The notes beneath the pieces were generated by a model. It saw nothing but the letters and a program-made list of their open reading frames with translations, made no database searches and was not told where the DNA came from. This document shows, piece by piece, positions 11,201-20,080 of a stretch of 64,000 nucleotides of DNA; the stretch's first letter is position 1, and every line of letters begins with the position of its first letter. The position numbers and the translations under genes are program-made. The stretch covers positions 32,562 to 96,561 of the forward strand of contig NZ_LIXM01000020.1 in NCBI RefSeq assembly GCF_002608565.1, read 5' to 3'. Source of the DNA: Vibrio sp. PID17_43 (GTDB lineage Bacteria; Pseudomonadota; Gammaproteobacteria; Enterobacterales; Vibrionaceae).

Positions 11201-11375
11201 TGATCGTGGCCGATGCGCCTTCATAACGTGTACTGATCGAAACCACCGGGCTTTCGATGTCTGGCATCTCGCGGACTGCAAGCTTAGTAAATGAAACAAA
11301 GCCAAAAACACAGAGCAGCAAACTTAACACCAACGCAGCAACAGGGCGTTTTACCGAAACATCAGAAAGTAACAT
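8262..11375 (-). CDS. RND-family efflux pump, inner-membrane subunit
   Basis: A 1,037-residue resistance-nodulation-division transporter of the HAE-1 (AcrB-like) type, which exports drugs, bile salts or other amphiphiles with proton motive force through an adaptor and a TolC-like channel. The pattern is one membrane helix, a large periplasmic loop, six helices, a second loop, then five helices. TM4 carries the proton-relay pair in GLVVDDAIVVVENIF, and MTAFTTLAGAIPL marks the second helix block. Its ATG overlaps the last base of the adaptor stop codon, so the two genes are translationally coupled. No outer-membrane channel gene is adjacent. Substrate range cannot be told from sequence; Vibrios carry many paralogous pumps. 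Confidence 0.93.
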   Translation of the reverse strand: MLLSDVSVKRPVAALVLSLLLCVFGFVSFTKLAVREMPDIESPVVSISTRYEGASATIIESQITSVLEDQLSGISGIDEISSTTRNSMSRITITFELGYDLNTGVSDVRDAVARAQRSLPDEADDPVVYKNNGSGEASLYINLSSSEMDRTQLTDYAERVLMDRFSLISGVSSIDLSGGLYKVMYVKLKPELMAGRSVTASDITAALRSENLESPGGEVRNDSTVMSVRTARTYNTPEDFQYLVVKRASDNTPIYLKDVADVFIGAENENSTFKSDGVVNISLGVVPQSDANPLEVAQAVRSEVDKIQKFLPDGTRLAIDYDATVFIERSIDEVYSTLFITGGLVILVLYIFIGQARATLIPAVTVPVSLISSFIAAYYFGFSINLITLMALILSIGLVVDDAIVVVENIFHHIERGESPLLAAYKGTREVGFAVVATTLVLVMVFLPISFMDGMVGLLFTEFSVLLAMSVIFSSLIALTLTPVLGSKILKANVKPNRFNLAVDKLFAHLETGYRKTLKGALKLRWVAPLVIVACMGGSYVLMNQVPAQLTPQEDRGVIFAFVRGADATSYNRMSANMDIVEDRLMPLLGQGFLKSFSIQTPAFGGQAGDQTGFVIMILEDWNERDVTAQEALNQVRKSLAGIPDVRVFPFMPGFRGGSSEPVQFVLGGSDYDELLVWAEMLKNKAEESPIMEGAEIDYSEKTPELLVSVDKRRAAELGVSVKDISDTLEIMLGGKSETTFVERGEEYDVYLRGDENSFSNAEDLSQIYLRTNSGELVTLDTVTKIEEVAASIRLSHYNKQKSITIKANLSDGFTLGEALNFLDQQAIDNLPGDISVSYSGESKDFKENQASVAIVFGLALLVAYLVLAAQFESFVNPLVVMFTVPMGVFGGFLGLVVMGQGMNIYSQIGMIMLIGMVTKNGILIVEFANQLRDRGIEFEKAIIDAAARRLRPIMMTAFTTLAGAIPLIVSTGAGYESRVAVGTVIFFGMGFATLVTLFVIPAMYRLISAKTRAPGHVEAELNKALSHDNKGRIAHP

Positions 11376-12463
11376 TAATTCACTTCCTTAGCGGCTTCAT
11401 GTTGCTCGCCCTTGGCATCGGCATTTTTTACTTCAGAAGGCGCGGCAATCTCTTTTACTTCTACACCATCGCGCATATTAACAATGCCTTGAACGACGAT
11501 CTTGTCGCCAATTTCCACACCTGAGTCGATCACCACTTCGTTCTCAACTCGAGCCCCAAGGAAAACTTGCTGACGCTTGGCTTTGTTGTTTTCATCGATT
11601 ACGTAAACAAAACGTTTCGTCCCTGAGTACTCTAGGGCTTGCACTGGAATAATAGGCGCTTCGATAGCCGGGAATGCCAACGCTGCATTCATTAACATAC
11701 CTGGTTTTAAGCGATTCTCAGGATTATCGAACTTAATTCGAACGCGCAAATTCAGCGTTTCCGCGTTAATGCGGGTATCAATGGCAGTCACTCTTCCTGT
11801 AAAGTCGAGATTACCCCAAGCACTGGTCGTTGCGTGCACTTCCATACCAACAGAAAGCATTGACAGGTAACGTTCTGGCACTGGCAAGTCCAGTTCCATC
11901 ACCGACAAATCATCAAGCGTTAAGAGCTCGGTGCCTGCGCTCACCATTTTACCTTTGCTAAAATCAATAAAACCAACGGTACCGGCAAAAGGGGCAGTAA
12001 TGTGAAGATCCGCTAGGTTAGCTTTAGCCGCGTCAAGGCGTGCTTGTGCTATTTCTACACGCGCTTTTTGCCCATCAATTTCAGTTTGGGTAATCGCATT
12101 GCGTTCTAACAAACGTTGGAACTCTTTGAGCTTGCGCTGCTCATCGCTGAGGTAAGCTTTTGCCTCAATCAAAGCCGCTTGAGCTTTATCATCATTGAGT
12201 TGGACCAAGAGCTGACCTTGCTGAACGTTTTGGTTCGCACTAACGGTGATTTGTTTGACCTTTCCAGAGACCTCAGAGGCAACCACCACAGATTCAGCGG
12301 CTTCTAACTTGCCAATAAGCGACAGAGATTGGTTAATTTCATGCGTTTCTACTTGCTCTGTCACAACCGTAACAGCCGATGGACCACGCTTTGCTGCAAT
12401 AGCGGTCGGTGATGCCATCAATATAGAAAGCGTTAAAACAGATAAAGTGGCTTTCATGCTCAT
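11375..12463 (-). CDS. RND efflux periplasmic adaptor (membrane fusion protein)
   Basis: A 362-residue HlyD/AcrA-type adaptor linking the RND pump downstream to an outer-membrane channel. A Sec signal peptide ends at ...SPTAIAA near residue 24, with no lipobox cysteine, so it is probably not acylated. The lipoyl halves flank a helical hairpin (NQNVQQGQLLVQLND, then IEAKAYLSDEQRKLKEFQ, then ITAPFAGTVGFI), followed by the beta-barrel and membrane-proximal domains. The first in-frame ATG is used; one two codons later is equally possible. The C-terminal end (VKNADAKGEQHEAAKEVN) is a charged low-complexity tail. Confidence 0.92.
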   Translation of the reverse strand: MSMKATLSVLTLSILMASPTAIAAKRGPSAVTVVTEQVETHEINQSLSLIGKLEAAESVVVASEVSGKVKQITVSANQNVQQGQLLVQLNDDKAQAALIEAKAYLSDEQRKLKEFQRLLERNAITQTEIDGQKARVEIAQARLDAAKANLADLHITAPFAGTVGFIDFSKGKMVSAGTELLTLDDLSVMELDLPVPERYLSMLSVGMEVHATTSAWGNLDFTGRVTAIDTRINAETLNLRVRIKFDNPENRLKPGMLMNAALAFPAIEAPIIPVQALEYSGTKRFVYVIDENNKAKRQQVFLGARVENEVVIDSGVEIGDKIVVQGIVNMRDGVEVKEIAAPSEVKNADAKGEQHEAAKEVN

Positions 12464-12656
12464 AATTTTGATGTCATTTAGGGTTATCTCATTAAACTGC
12501 CTACAGTTTATCAGTTGAATCCCTTAATAACGTCAAGGAGTGTAAATTCGAGTAAAAAGTCAGTATCTACTTTGTATATTCCACATACAAAATGCCGAGT
12601 TTCTATCATCTTTGCCCAAAAAGGCAGCATTCGATGTGAAAACGTAAGAAAAACGC

Positions 12657-12684
12657 TTTACAGCCGGAGCGAGTTTGCTATGAT
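12657..12684 (+). promoter_or_regulatory. Promoter of the tRNA-Tyr cluster
   Basis: TTTACA, a 16-base spacer and TATGAT, followed by a GC-rich discriminator (TCGCTCC) typical of stringently controlled stable-RNA promoters. The first tRNA starts about 70 bases downstream. Confidence 0.75.
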
Positions 12685-12757
12685 TCGCTCCGAACTTGAG
12701 AGATGCGTTGGGAAAACACTCTTAAGCATTACTCTGCAATGAGTAAGAAAACACCCT

Positions 12758-12842
<85 letters not shown>

Positions 12843-12939
12843 TATTGCTTCTTGTGAACACATCATAAGAAACCACTTGAAAAGCCGTGTTGGGAAAACA
12901 CTTTTCAAGCTTACTTTGTGAAGAGTAAGACAACACCCT

Positions 12940-13024
<85 letters not shown>

Positions 13025-13121
13025 TATTGCTTCTTATGAGCACATCATAAGAAACCACTTGAAAAGCCGTGTTGGGAAAACACTTTTCAAGCTTACTTTG
13101 TGAAGAGTAAGACAACACCCT

Positions 13122-13206
<85 letters not shown>

Positions 13207-13211
13207 TATTG

Positions 13212-13240
13212 AAAAGCCAGCTCATTGAGCTGGCTTTTTT
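13212..13240 (+). terminator. tRNA-Tyr operon terminator
   Basis: A perfect AAAAGCCAGCTCA palindrome with its complement, followed by six T. Confidence 0.9.
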
Positions 13241-13270
13241 CGTTCTATTGCACACAAAACAAACTAACGC

Positions 13271-13405
13271 TTAGCGCTCGTCTTTGCTTTTTTCTAAATG
13301 ATCAGCGTATTGCTTCTCTACCCATTTGGGAAAATGCATGCCTGCCTTCTTAAACAACATGTAATCTAATAACACGAGCAGCAAAAGACCTAATATCGTT
13401 CCCAT
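13271..13405 (-). CDS. Small membrane protein of unknown function (44 aa)
   Basis: The minus strand encodes 44 residues: ATG at 13405 with an AGGGG ribosome site seven bases upstream, a hydrophobic N-terminal helix (GTILGLLLLVLLDYMLF), then a basic, amphipathic tail (KWVEKQYADHLEKSKDER) and TAA at 13271-13273. The layout (single N-terminal helix, charged cytoplasmic tail, good ribosome site) supports a real small inner-membrane protein. I do not recognise its family. It is convergent with the tRNA-Tyr operon. Confidence 0.6.
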   Translation of the reverse strand: MGTILGLLLLVLLDYMLFKKAGMHFPKWVEKQYADHLEKSKDER

Positions 13406-13624
13406 CGAGTTGCCCCTGACTTGTATTCATTAATACATAAACAACCATTAAAAGCCGAAGCACAAGAATAGATTGGCTGATAGCTACAGAACCAATACTG
13501 CATTGAGTTACGCTAAGTGAATAATCGACAATAAACGATTGATGCTCTAAAACTATTAGCGCTCTTTGATACTCCACCTAACAACACAACCCAGAACATA
13601 CTTAGCTTCAGATTCCAGACATAA

Positions 13625-13650
13625 AAAATCCCGCTTAGAAACGGGATTTT
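13625..13650 (-). terminator. Terminator downstream of the Tim44-like gene
   Basis: A perfect 9-bp AAAATCCCG/CGGGATTTT stem with an 8-base loop, 28 bases past the minus-strand stop. Flanking A and T runs could make it bidirectional. Confidence 0.8.
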
Positions 13651-13677
13651 ATTAAAACGAAATCGAATGTTTGGCGA

Positions 13678-14550
13678 TTAACCTTGAATACCAACGATCA
13701 ACCAAGGTGCATTTGGCACAGTTAGATCACGCTCAAGATGCCAGATATCTTTGATATCTTCTTCGATATTTTCAGCAGCATCACGGTAGCGACCGCTGAA
13801 CTGTAGGCTAAGCTGTGCTTTATTCGCATCGTAATCCGCACGAACAATCTCCGCATCAACGTACATCACATCTGTATGTTGCTCGCCTTCTAGCTTCGCG
13901 CGCTCTGCCTTCAGGTCTTCAAATAAGCTCTGAGAAACATACTCTTCAATCGTGTCTAGTTGATTGTGATTCCAAGCACCTTGCAGGATTCGGTAGTGTT
14001 CACGAGAACCATTAATGAATGCTGCTTGGTCAAAGCCCGGAGGGTAGTTATGTGGGATATCCGCTTGATTGCCGAAACCACCAAAGCCACCTGTGTTTGT
14101 ATTTGGCTGCTGTTCAAAGTTCTGCATGTTTGGTTGTTCGAACTTAGAGTGATTACCACCAAATGCAGGCTGCTGACGATGCTGGTTCATACTGCCCTGC
14201 TTAGCTCCAAGCAGGCCTCGCATTAGCTTGAAGATGACAAAAGCAATCAAACCAATGATTAAGATATCCATAAACTGGATGCCTTCGAACGAACCACCAA
14301 AGAATGCGGCTAGTAACCCACCGGCAAGAAGACCACCAAGTAAACCTCCCATCAAGCCTTTCTTGCTTGAAGACTTAGTCGTTTGCTCTTTACCGATCGT
14401 ATTTGTATTTTGCTGCTGCTGTTTTGGTGCAGGCGCGGTTTTATAACTCTTACCGAAAGATTTACCACCACCAAACTTCTTCGCTTCCGCGATAGGCGTT
14501 ACAGCAACAGTAAACATCAGTAGGGCGACAATCGAAAATAAACGTTTCAT
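13678..14550 (-). CDS. Tim44-like domain protein
   Basis: A 290-residue exported or membrane-bound protein. From the ATG at 14550 (AAGGATAACG ribosome site) it has a signal peptide ending near SPIAEA, a Gly/Lys and Gln/Asn-rich linker, a Gly-rich hydrophobic stretch (GLLGGLLAGGLLAAFFGG) and a membrane helix (DILIIGLIAFVIFKLM). A C-terminal Tim44/MRPL45-type fold of about 120 residues follows (FINGSREHYRILQGAWNH, then LSLQFSGRYRD). Bacterial members are of unknown role. Longer in-frame starts upstream lack a ribosome site. It is monocistronic and its upstream region faces the tetR promoter region. Confidence 0.85.
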   Translation of the reverse strand: MKRLFSIVALLMFTVAVTPIAEAKKFGGGKSFGKSYKTAPAPKQQQQNTNTIGKEQTTKSSSKKGLMGGLLGGLLAGGLLAAFFGGSFEGIQFMDILIIGLIAFVIFKLMRGLLGAKQGSMNQHRQQPAFGGNHSKFEQPNMQNFEQQPNTNTGGFGGFGNQADIPHNYPPGFDQAAFINGSREHYRILQGAWNHNQLDTIEEYVSQSLFEDLKAERAKLEGEQHTDVMYVDAEIVRADYDANKAQLSLQFSGRYRDAAENIEEDIKDIWHLERDLTVPNAPWLIVGIQG

Positions 14551-14745
14551 CGTTATCCTTAAAATTGACGATAAGTACTTAATCATGCTGCGGACTGTGC
14601 GACGAACAAGCATCTAATGTCAGTAGCACGCTAAATATGAGATATGACCATCATACTCCGTCACATTCAACAATGAAACACTCCACAATAGAAGACATGT
14701 ATCAGAATATTGCCAAACTTATAGGCTTATGACTTCTTTGTCTTA

Positions 14746-14774
14746 TTGACGCATATTCACGAGCTGACTATCAT
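14746..14774 (+). promoter_or_regulatory. Promoter of the TetR-type regulator
   Basis: TTGACG (14746-14751), a 17-base spacer and TATCAT (14769-14774) form a good sigma-70 promoter. The -10 box lies at the left edge of the palindrome described next. Confidence 0.75.
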
Positions 14775-14794
14775 ATTGAACATTGTTCAATATG
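14772..14794. promoter_or_regulatory. 23-bp palindromic operator, probable TetR autoregulation site
   Basis: CATATTGAACA and its exact reverse complement TGTTCAATATG flank a single central T. The site covers the -10 box and the expected start of transcription of the following TetR gene, so binding would block RNA polymerase. That the adjacent regulator binds here is inference from position and symmetry. Confidence 0.8.
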
Positions 14795-14806
14795 TGGTTT
14801 GGGACT

Positions 14807-15397
14807 ATGGCGCGCAGAAACGATCATACTAGGGAAGAGTTAGTGAATTTGGCCTTAATGACGGTCAAGCACTTTTTAGATGAAAATTCTTACCACGAAC
14901 TCAGTCTTCGTAAGATTGCAAATATGATCGGTTACGTGCCTAGCACATTGGTCAACATTTTTGGAAACTACAATTTACTGTTGTTACACGTTGTAGCACA
15001 AACACTGGACGAGCTACAGCAAGAAGCGCTAAAAGCAACTCACAATTGTGAAGATCCCCATCAAGCCTTGTTTGAACTAGCCTACTGCTATCACGACTTC
15101 GCAAAACAGCACCCTAACCGTTGGCAGCTTGTGTTTGAGCACAACATGAACGGTGCTGAATTACCAGAGTGGCACGCTAAACGTATTGATGGCATGACAT
15201 CTATGTTGGAATCATTACTTGCTCAAATTTCCCCTCATCGAACAGAATCCGAAGTACTACAAGCGAGTCGTGTTTTATGGTCAGGCGTGCATGGTATTAC
15301 TCTTCTTAGCGTCGATGATAAGTTTTTCTCGAGTGAACCCATTGATGGTAAACAGCTGATTAATAACCTGCTCTCTAACTATCTCGTCAACTGGTAA
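14807..15397 (+). CDS. TetR/AcrR-family transcriptional regulator
   Basis: An N-terminal helix-turn-helix of TetR type (residues about 5-55, with LSLRKIANMIGYVPSTLVNIFGNYN) is joined to a helical ligand domain containing the WSGVHGI block of the WHG-type C-terminal family. I start it at the ATG at 14807 (196 residues, MARRNDHT...), because the in-frame ATG or TTG codons upstream fall inside the palindromic operator and the transcript start. The next gene, the LplT-PlsC fusion, begins 14 bases after this stop, so the two are surely co-transcribed and the regulator probably responds to a lipid or acyl signal. That link is inference. Confidence 0.88.
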   Translation: MARRNDHTREELVNLALMTVKHFLDENSYHELSLRKIANMIGYVPSTLVNIFGNYNLLLLHVVAQTLDELQQEALKATHNCEDPHQALFELAYCYHDFAKQHPNRWQLVFEHNMNGAELPEWHAKRIDGMTSMLESLLAQISPHRTESEVLQASRVLWSGVHGITLLSVDDKFFSSEPIDGKQLINNLLSNYLVNW

Positions 15398-15411
15398 TAA
15401 AGGGATTATTC

Positions 15412-17286
15412 ATGCCATCTGACAGTCAGCCGTCTCTACTTACTCAAAGAAAGTTCTTTCCCTACTTTGTGACCCAGTTTTTGGGGGCTTTCAATGACAA
15501 TATTTTCAAGAATGTGCTGTTGCTGTTTGTGGCCTTTGCTGGTTCGAGCGCCTTACCTATATCAAGCAATCTATTCATCAACTTAGCCGCTGGCTTATTC
15601 ATTCTGCCCTTCTTTTTGTTTTCTGCATCAGCAGGTGTTCTGGCCGACAAATACGAAAAATCATGGTTTATCCGTAACGTAAAGCTGTGCGAAATCGGCA
15701 TCATGCTGCTCGGTGCGATAGGCTTTATTACCGAAAGCTACGGTATCTTGCTGCTATTATTATTCCTCATGGGAACTCAGTCCGCTTTCTTTGGCCCGGT
15801 TAAATACGCACTTTTACCTCAGCAACTCAACGAAAAAGAGCTTATTCCAGGTAACGCACTCGTAGAAGCCGGAACCTTCATCGCCATTCTCATTGGTACT
15901 ATTGGTGCAGGGCTGATTGCCTCTGCAGACAACGCAAAATACTTAGCCGCGTTCTGCGTGGTTATCTTCGCTTTGCTTGGCTATTTATCCAGTCGGTTTA
16001 TTCCGTTCGCGGCTTCAAGCGCTCCGAACATTCAATTCCGCTGGCAACCTTATAAACAAACCAAGCACACACTTTCGATTGCTAAATCTGATCGTATCGT
16101 ATTTGAGTGTATTATGGCCATTAGTTGGTTCTGGTTCTTAGGTGCTGCGTACTTAACTCAATTTCCAAACTTTACCAAAGAATATTTGAACGGCACTGAA
16201 AGTGCCGTTTCCTTCTTGCTGGCTCTATTTTCCATTGGGATTGCATTAGGCTCGTTAGCGTGTAACTGGTTTTCCAACCACCGTATCGAAATAGGGATCG
16301 TACCCATTGGTGCGCTTGGAATCACTCTATTCGGTTACCTGATGACCACCTCTATCCCTTCCGAATTGCCAAGATTCCATACCTTAGCGGACTTCATTAG
16401 CTACGAAGCATTTTGGCCACTGTTCTTCTACTTATTAATGATTGGCGCATCAGGGGGGCTATTTATTGTACCGCTGTACGCTCTGATGCAACTTCGAGCC
16501 AAAGAGACGGAACGCGCTCAGGTGATTGCAGGGTTAAACATTTTCAATTCCCTGTTTATGGTTGGTAGCGCCATCCTCGGCATTGTTTGTCTCAGCGTGA
16601 TAGAGATGACAATCCCTCAGTTGTTCGCACTATTAGCCATAATGAATTTTCTCGTCGCGACTTATATCTTTTTGCAGATCCCTATCTTTGTTGTGCGTTT
16701 TATTATGTGGGTACTGACCCACACTATTTACCGTGTGAAACACAAGAACTTGCACTATTTGCCAGAACATGGTGGTGCGCTGATCGTCTGTAACCACGTC
16801 AGCTACATGGATGCACTATTGCTGAGCGCAGTATGCCCCCGTTTGATCCGCTTTGTCATGGAAGAGGATTATGCCAACCTTCCGCCGCTACGACGCTTCT
16901 TACGCCGTGCTGGCGTGATCCCGATCTCTGCAAGCAACCGAACATCCATTCGTCGTGCCTTCAATGATGTTGAACAAGCACTGAACGACGGCCACATCGT
17001 CTGTATCTTCCCTGAAGGTCGACTCACTGCAGATGGTGAGATGAATAAGTTTATGCGTGGTATCGATATTATTCTTCGTCGTAGCCCTGTACCAGTCATC
17101 CCAATGGCACTAAAAGGACTCTGGGGCAGCTACTTCAGTCGTGCAAAAGGTCGAGCTTGTAAAGGCATGCCGACGCGTTTTTGGTCTAAATTAGAAATCG
17201 AGGCGGGTACACCTGTCGAGCCCAAAGAAGCCACTGCAAGCGCCATGTTTGAGAAAGTAAAAGCACTGCGCGGTAACTGGCGCTGA
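15412..17286 (+). CDS. MFS lysophospholipid transporter fused to a PlsC-type acyltransferase
   Basis: A 624-residue fusion. Residues 1 to about 420 are a major-facilitator domain resembling LplT, which flips lysophospholipids inward (FFPYFVTQFLGAFNDNIFKN, then GPVKYALLPQQL). Residues about 430-624 are a PlsC acyltransferase with the catalytic NHVSYMD (HX4D) motif and the FPEGRLT substrate motif. Together they could import a lysophospholipid and re-acylate it. Unlike E. coli Aas, there is no C-terminal acyl-ACP synthetase domain, so the acyl donor must come from elsewhere. It is co-transcribed with the TetR gene upstream. Confidence 0.9.
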   Translation: MPSDSQPSLLTQRKFFPYFVTQFLGAFNDNIFKNVLLLFVAFAGSSALPISSNLFINLAAGLFILPFFLFSASAGVLADKYEKSWFIRNVKLCEIGIMLLGAIGFITESYGILLLLLFLMGTQSAFFGPVKYALLPQQLNEKELIPGNALVEAGTFIAILIGTIGAGLIASADNAKYLAAFCVVIFALLGYLSSRFIPFAASSAPNIQFRWQPYKQTKHTLSIAKSDRIVFECIMAISWFWFLGAAYLTQFPNFTKEYLNGTESAVSFLLALFSIGIALGSLACNWFSNHRIEIGIVPIGALGITLFGYLMTTSIPSELPRFHTLADFISYEAFWPLFFYLLMIGASGGLFIVPLYALMQLRAKETERAQVIAGLNIFNSLFMVGSAILGIVCLSVIEMTIPQLFALLAIMNFLVATYIFLQIPIFVVRFIMWVLTHTIYRVKHKNLHYLPEHGGALIVCNHVSYMDALLLSAVCPRLIRFVMEEDYANLPPLRRFLRRAGVIPISASNRTSIRRAFNDVEQALNDGHIVCIFPEGRLTADGEMNKFMRGIDIILRRSPVPVIPMALKGLWGSYFSRAKGRACKGMPTRFWSKLEIEAGTPVEPKEATASAMFEKVKALRGNWR

Positions 17287-17419
17287 GTTTAAGCGAAGTA
17301 TTTCTGGCTCTTATACATACGTTTAGTTTTTCTGAACGCTTGTTCAATTCATTAAGACTTTCTGACCAAAAACGTTACTGTATACTTGACGCTTTAATTC
17401 ATTACAACGAACGACATCC

Positions 17420-18352
17420 TTGAATACAAAGAATATTCCCTTTGGACTGGCACTGCTGTTTTGCTTCACCCCTTTTGCGTCCTCTCCTATTGCGCTTATG
17501 ATTGGTTTTCTATTGGCGAGCTTTAGCCTAGTACCGACAGAGCTTCCTATTGCTTCGTTTACCAAGAAGTTGCTTTCTTACTCCATTATTGGCTTGGGCT
17601 TTGGTATTCATTTTGAGCAAGCACTGGCCGTCACTTCTGACGGTATTGGTCTGATCATCACAACCATCGTGGGTACGCTAGTAATTGGTATGATGATCGC
17701 GAAAGTCATTAAACTCGAACGCACTACCGCTTATTTGATCGCTTCTGGTACTGCGATTTGTGGTGGCAGTGCCATTGCCGCTGTTGCCCCCGCCATCAAA
17801 GCGAAGGATGAGCAAATTGGCTTAGCCTTAGCGACTGTGTTTGTCCTTAACTCTTTAGCGCTCTTTATTTTTCCGGTGATTGGTCATGCTCTTGGTTTGG
17901 ATCAGCACACATTTGGTACATGGGCAGCGATTGCCATTCATGATACTTCTTCAGTCGTCGGTGCTGCATCGGCTTACGGTGAGGAAGCACTCACAACCGC
18001 AACAACATTAAAACTCGCTCGCGCGCTGTGGATCATTCCTGTTGCACTAATCAGCGCGATAATTTTCTCTCGTGGGAATGGCGAAGAAGGTAAGAGTAAG
18101 CTAGTAATTCCTTACTTCATCTTTTGGTACTGTGCTGCCATCGCATTCAGCGACTTCTTCCCACAGTTTGAAATGGTATATCAAGGTATCTTTACGATTG
18201 CTAAACAGGCGCTTGTGGTATGTTTGTTCTTGATTGGCTGTAGTATCTCAGTATCAAAACTGAAATCGGCAGGGGCAAAGCCGTTAATGTTTGGTGTGAC
18301 GCTTTGGGTGCTGATTTCAACAATATCACTGGGTTGGCTACTTCTCAGCTAA
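17420..18352 (+). CDS. YeiH-family putative sulfate exporter
   Basis: A 310-residue integral membrane protein of the UPF0324/YeiH family with about ten hydrophobic segments. Family blocks include [43 protein letters not shown] and [16 protein letters not shown]. Members are annotated as putative sulfate exporters, but direct evidence is thin. The only start giving a full-length protein is the TTG at 17420, with a poor ribosome site and a TTGACG promoter-like element about 30 bases before it. No LysR gene is adjacent, unlike in E. coli. Confidence 0.85.
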   Translation: MNTKNIPFGLALLFCFTPFASSPIALMIGFLLASFSLVPTELPIASFTKKLLSYSIIGLGFGIHFEQALAVTSDGIGLIITTIVGTLVIGMMIAKVIKLERTTAYLIASGTAICGGSAIAAVAPAIKAKDEQIGLALATVFVLNSLALFIFPVIGHALGLDQHTFGTWAAIAIHDTSSVVGAASAYGEEALTTATTLKLARALWIIPVALISAIIFSRGNGEEGKSKLVIPYFIFWYCAAIAFSDFFPQFEMVYQGIFTIAKQALVVCLFLIGCSISVSKLKSAGAKPLMFGVTLWVLISTISLGWLLLS

Positions 18353-18538
18353 GCTTCGATTGATTTTCTTTGGCTGAACTGACTCAGCTTTTCGAACGCT
18401 TTGGCTTTTGTGTACTAACACTAAAGCCAAAGCGACCAGAAAAGCGGTTAACTCAGCCAATGAACGCATTAAGCCCTCACTGCTGATAGCAACACCGATT
18501 TGCAGTAATACCGCCACCGCTAACGCTAATTTGATCAT
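18338..18538 (-). CDS. Hypothetical small inner-membrane protein (66 aa)
   Basis: Two hydrophobic segments ([15 protein letters not shown] and [17 protein letters not shown]) are followed by a basic tail ([16 protein letters not shown]). This is the shape of a small two-helix inner-membrane protein with a cytoplasmic C-terminus. It overlaps the 3' end of the YeiH gene by 15 bases tail to tail. The ribosome site is modest (AAGG some distance upstream). I do not recognise a family. Confidence 0.5.
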   Translation of the reverse strand: MIKLALAVAVLLQIGVAISSEGLMRSLAELTAFLVALALVLVHKSQSVRKAESVQPKKINRSLAEK

Positions 18539-18658
18539 TCTGAAACTTATGCCTTATTCCTTAATCTTTGAGCATGATTATGATTCAGAGTTATAAGGAT
18601 ACGAAATTCCCTTTTCGACTAATTGATAGCAAAATTGACTAGTTAACCTGAATGTAGA

Positions 18659-20080
18659 TCAGTTAAGTATGGAGAATAGCCAGTCTTTAACCGCCTTACG
18701 TGACACTTTAATCCCTCCTCCTAATAAGCTTTGAGGCATTAAGTGGTAAGCTACTGGCCATTTGAATTTTTCTAGCTTGGTTTGCAGATGCTGCTCATAT
18801 TGCGCTTTACTCAGTAAGGATTCTGTTTGAATCACCGCGACTGGGCGATGTCCGAATGCCACATCTTCTATTGGCACCACAATACTCTGCGAAATACTCT
18901 CGATTTGGTTTAGTACCGCTTCAATTTCTTCACAGTGAACGTTCTCACCGCCAGAAATAAACTGGTTATCCGCTCGACCAATGATCTTAAGTTCATTGCC
19001 TTGCCACACACCTAGGTCTTTACTGTCAAACCAACCATTTTCATCCACCAGCTTGGTCAAACTTCCTTGCTGAAAGTAGCCAGACGCAAGCGTTTGTCCA
19101 CCAATATAAATTCTTTCGTTCAACAGCTTAATATCGCGATTTGGCAGTAGATGCCCTGCATTGCTCACCCTGTCGATTTGCTTTGCGGTAACCGTAGAGG
19201 CCGCTTCTGTCATGCCGTAACCTAGCCAAGTTTCAATGCCTTGCGAAGTTGCGCGTAATGCCAACTCATGCGCGACATGGCTACCACCGAGCAGTACATG
19301 AGTCAGAGACAACGTCACTTGTTCATCCAATAACCGCTTGAGCTGTGTTGCAACCAAAGACGCATGAGAGACGCCAACAATGTCTTCAGCTAAGTTCCCT
19401 GTCCCAACTTTGAGTGTTGCACCAGCAAACAGCCATCGATACACAATCGCGAGGCCTGATACATGGTAAAGCGGCAGAGAGAGCAACCAAGTATCTTGTT
19501 GGTTGAACTGAAATTCACCCAACAAGCCTTGAGCAGAAGCAAGGTGCTGCCTGTGACTATGAGCCACCGCTTTAGGGGATCCTGTTGAGCCAGAGGTAAA
19601 CACAATTGAGGCTAGCGCATCGTGCTCATAAACTTCTGTTGAAGCGATGGCCTCCGTGTTTGCCACTACCGGAAATGAGAGTAAGGTAACATCCAGTTGT
19701 GATAATTGCGGCTCCGAGTACGCACTCTCCATACCATCAGCTAACCAAACAAAGCGCGACTGGTTTGGCTTATACAAGGTGTTTAGCTTACCTTGTAATG
19801 CCTCAAGAGGTTGCGGCATGGTTAACGCTGTAATGGAACCCAACTGCTGCGCGGCAAGGTAAAACAATAGTGTCTCGGCTTGATTTTTACCGACGAGAGT
19901 GAGCAGATCACCGCTCTTCACCCCTTGTTGTTGCAGGTCGTGAGCATACCGGTCAATGTGAGCGGTTAATTGCTGCCAACTCAGCGATTCATTGTTGGTT
20001 TCAAGCGCAATAGAAAAAGGGCTCACTTGAGCCCAATATTTCCATGGTGCAATCGCAGTATCATCTATGCTGAATGCCAC
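18659..20080 (-). CDS. menE: o-Succinylbenzoate--CoA ligase
   Basis: MenE activates o-succinylbenzoate with ATP and CoA, the fifth step of menaquinone synthesis. It belongs to the ANL adenylate-forming superfamily: the phosphate loop is SIVFTSGSTGSPKAV near residue 158, the LGYGMTEAASTV block follows, and WFDSKDLGVWQGNELKIIGRADNQF precedes the mobile C-terminal domain. Length 473 is normal. The start is a GTG at 20080, inside the last 16 bases of menC, so translation is coupled. It is the last gene of the men operon. Confidence 0.95.
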   Translation of the reverse strand: MAFSIDDTAIAPWKYWAQVSPFSIALETNNESLSWQQLTAHIDRYAHDLQQQGVKSGDLLTLVGKNQAETLLFYLAAQQLGSITALTMPQPLEALQGKLNTLYKPNQSRFVWLADGMESAYSEPQLSQLDVTLLSFPVVANTEAIASTEVYEHDALASIVFTSGSTGSPKAVAHSHRQHLASAQGLLGEFQFNQQDTWLLSLPLYHVSGLAIVYRWLFAGATLKVGTGNLAEDIVGVSHASLVATQLKRLLDEQVTLSLTHVLLGGSHVAHELALRATSQGIETWLGYGMTEAASTVTAKQIDRVSNAGHLLPNRDIKLLNERIYIGGQTLASGYFQQGSLTKLVDENGWFDSKDLGVWQGNELKIIGRADNQFISGGENVHCEEIEAVLNQIESISQSIVVPIEDVAFGHRPVAVIQTESLLSKAQYEQHLQTKLEKFKWPVAYHLMPQSLLGGGIKVSRKAVKDWLFSILN

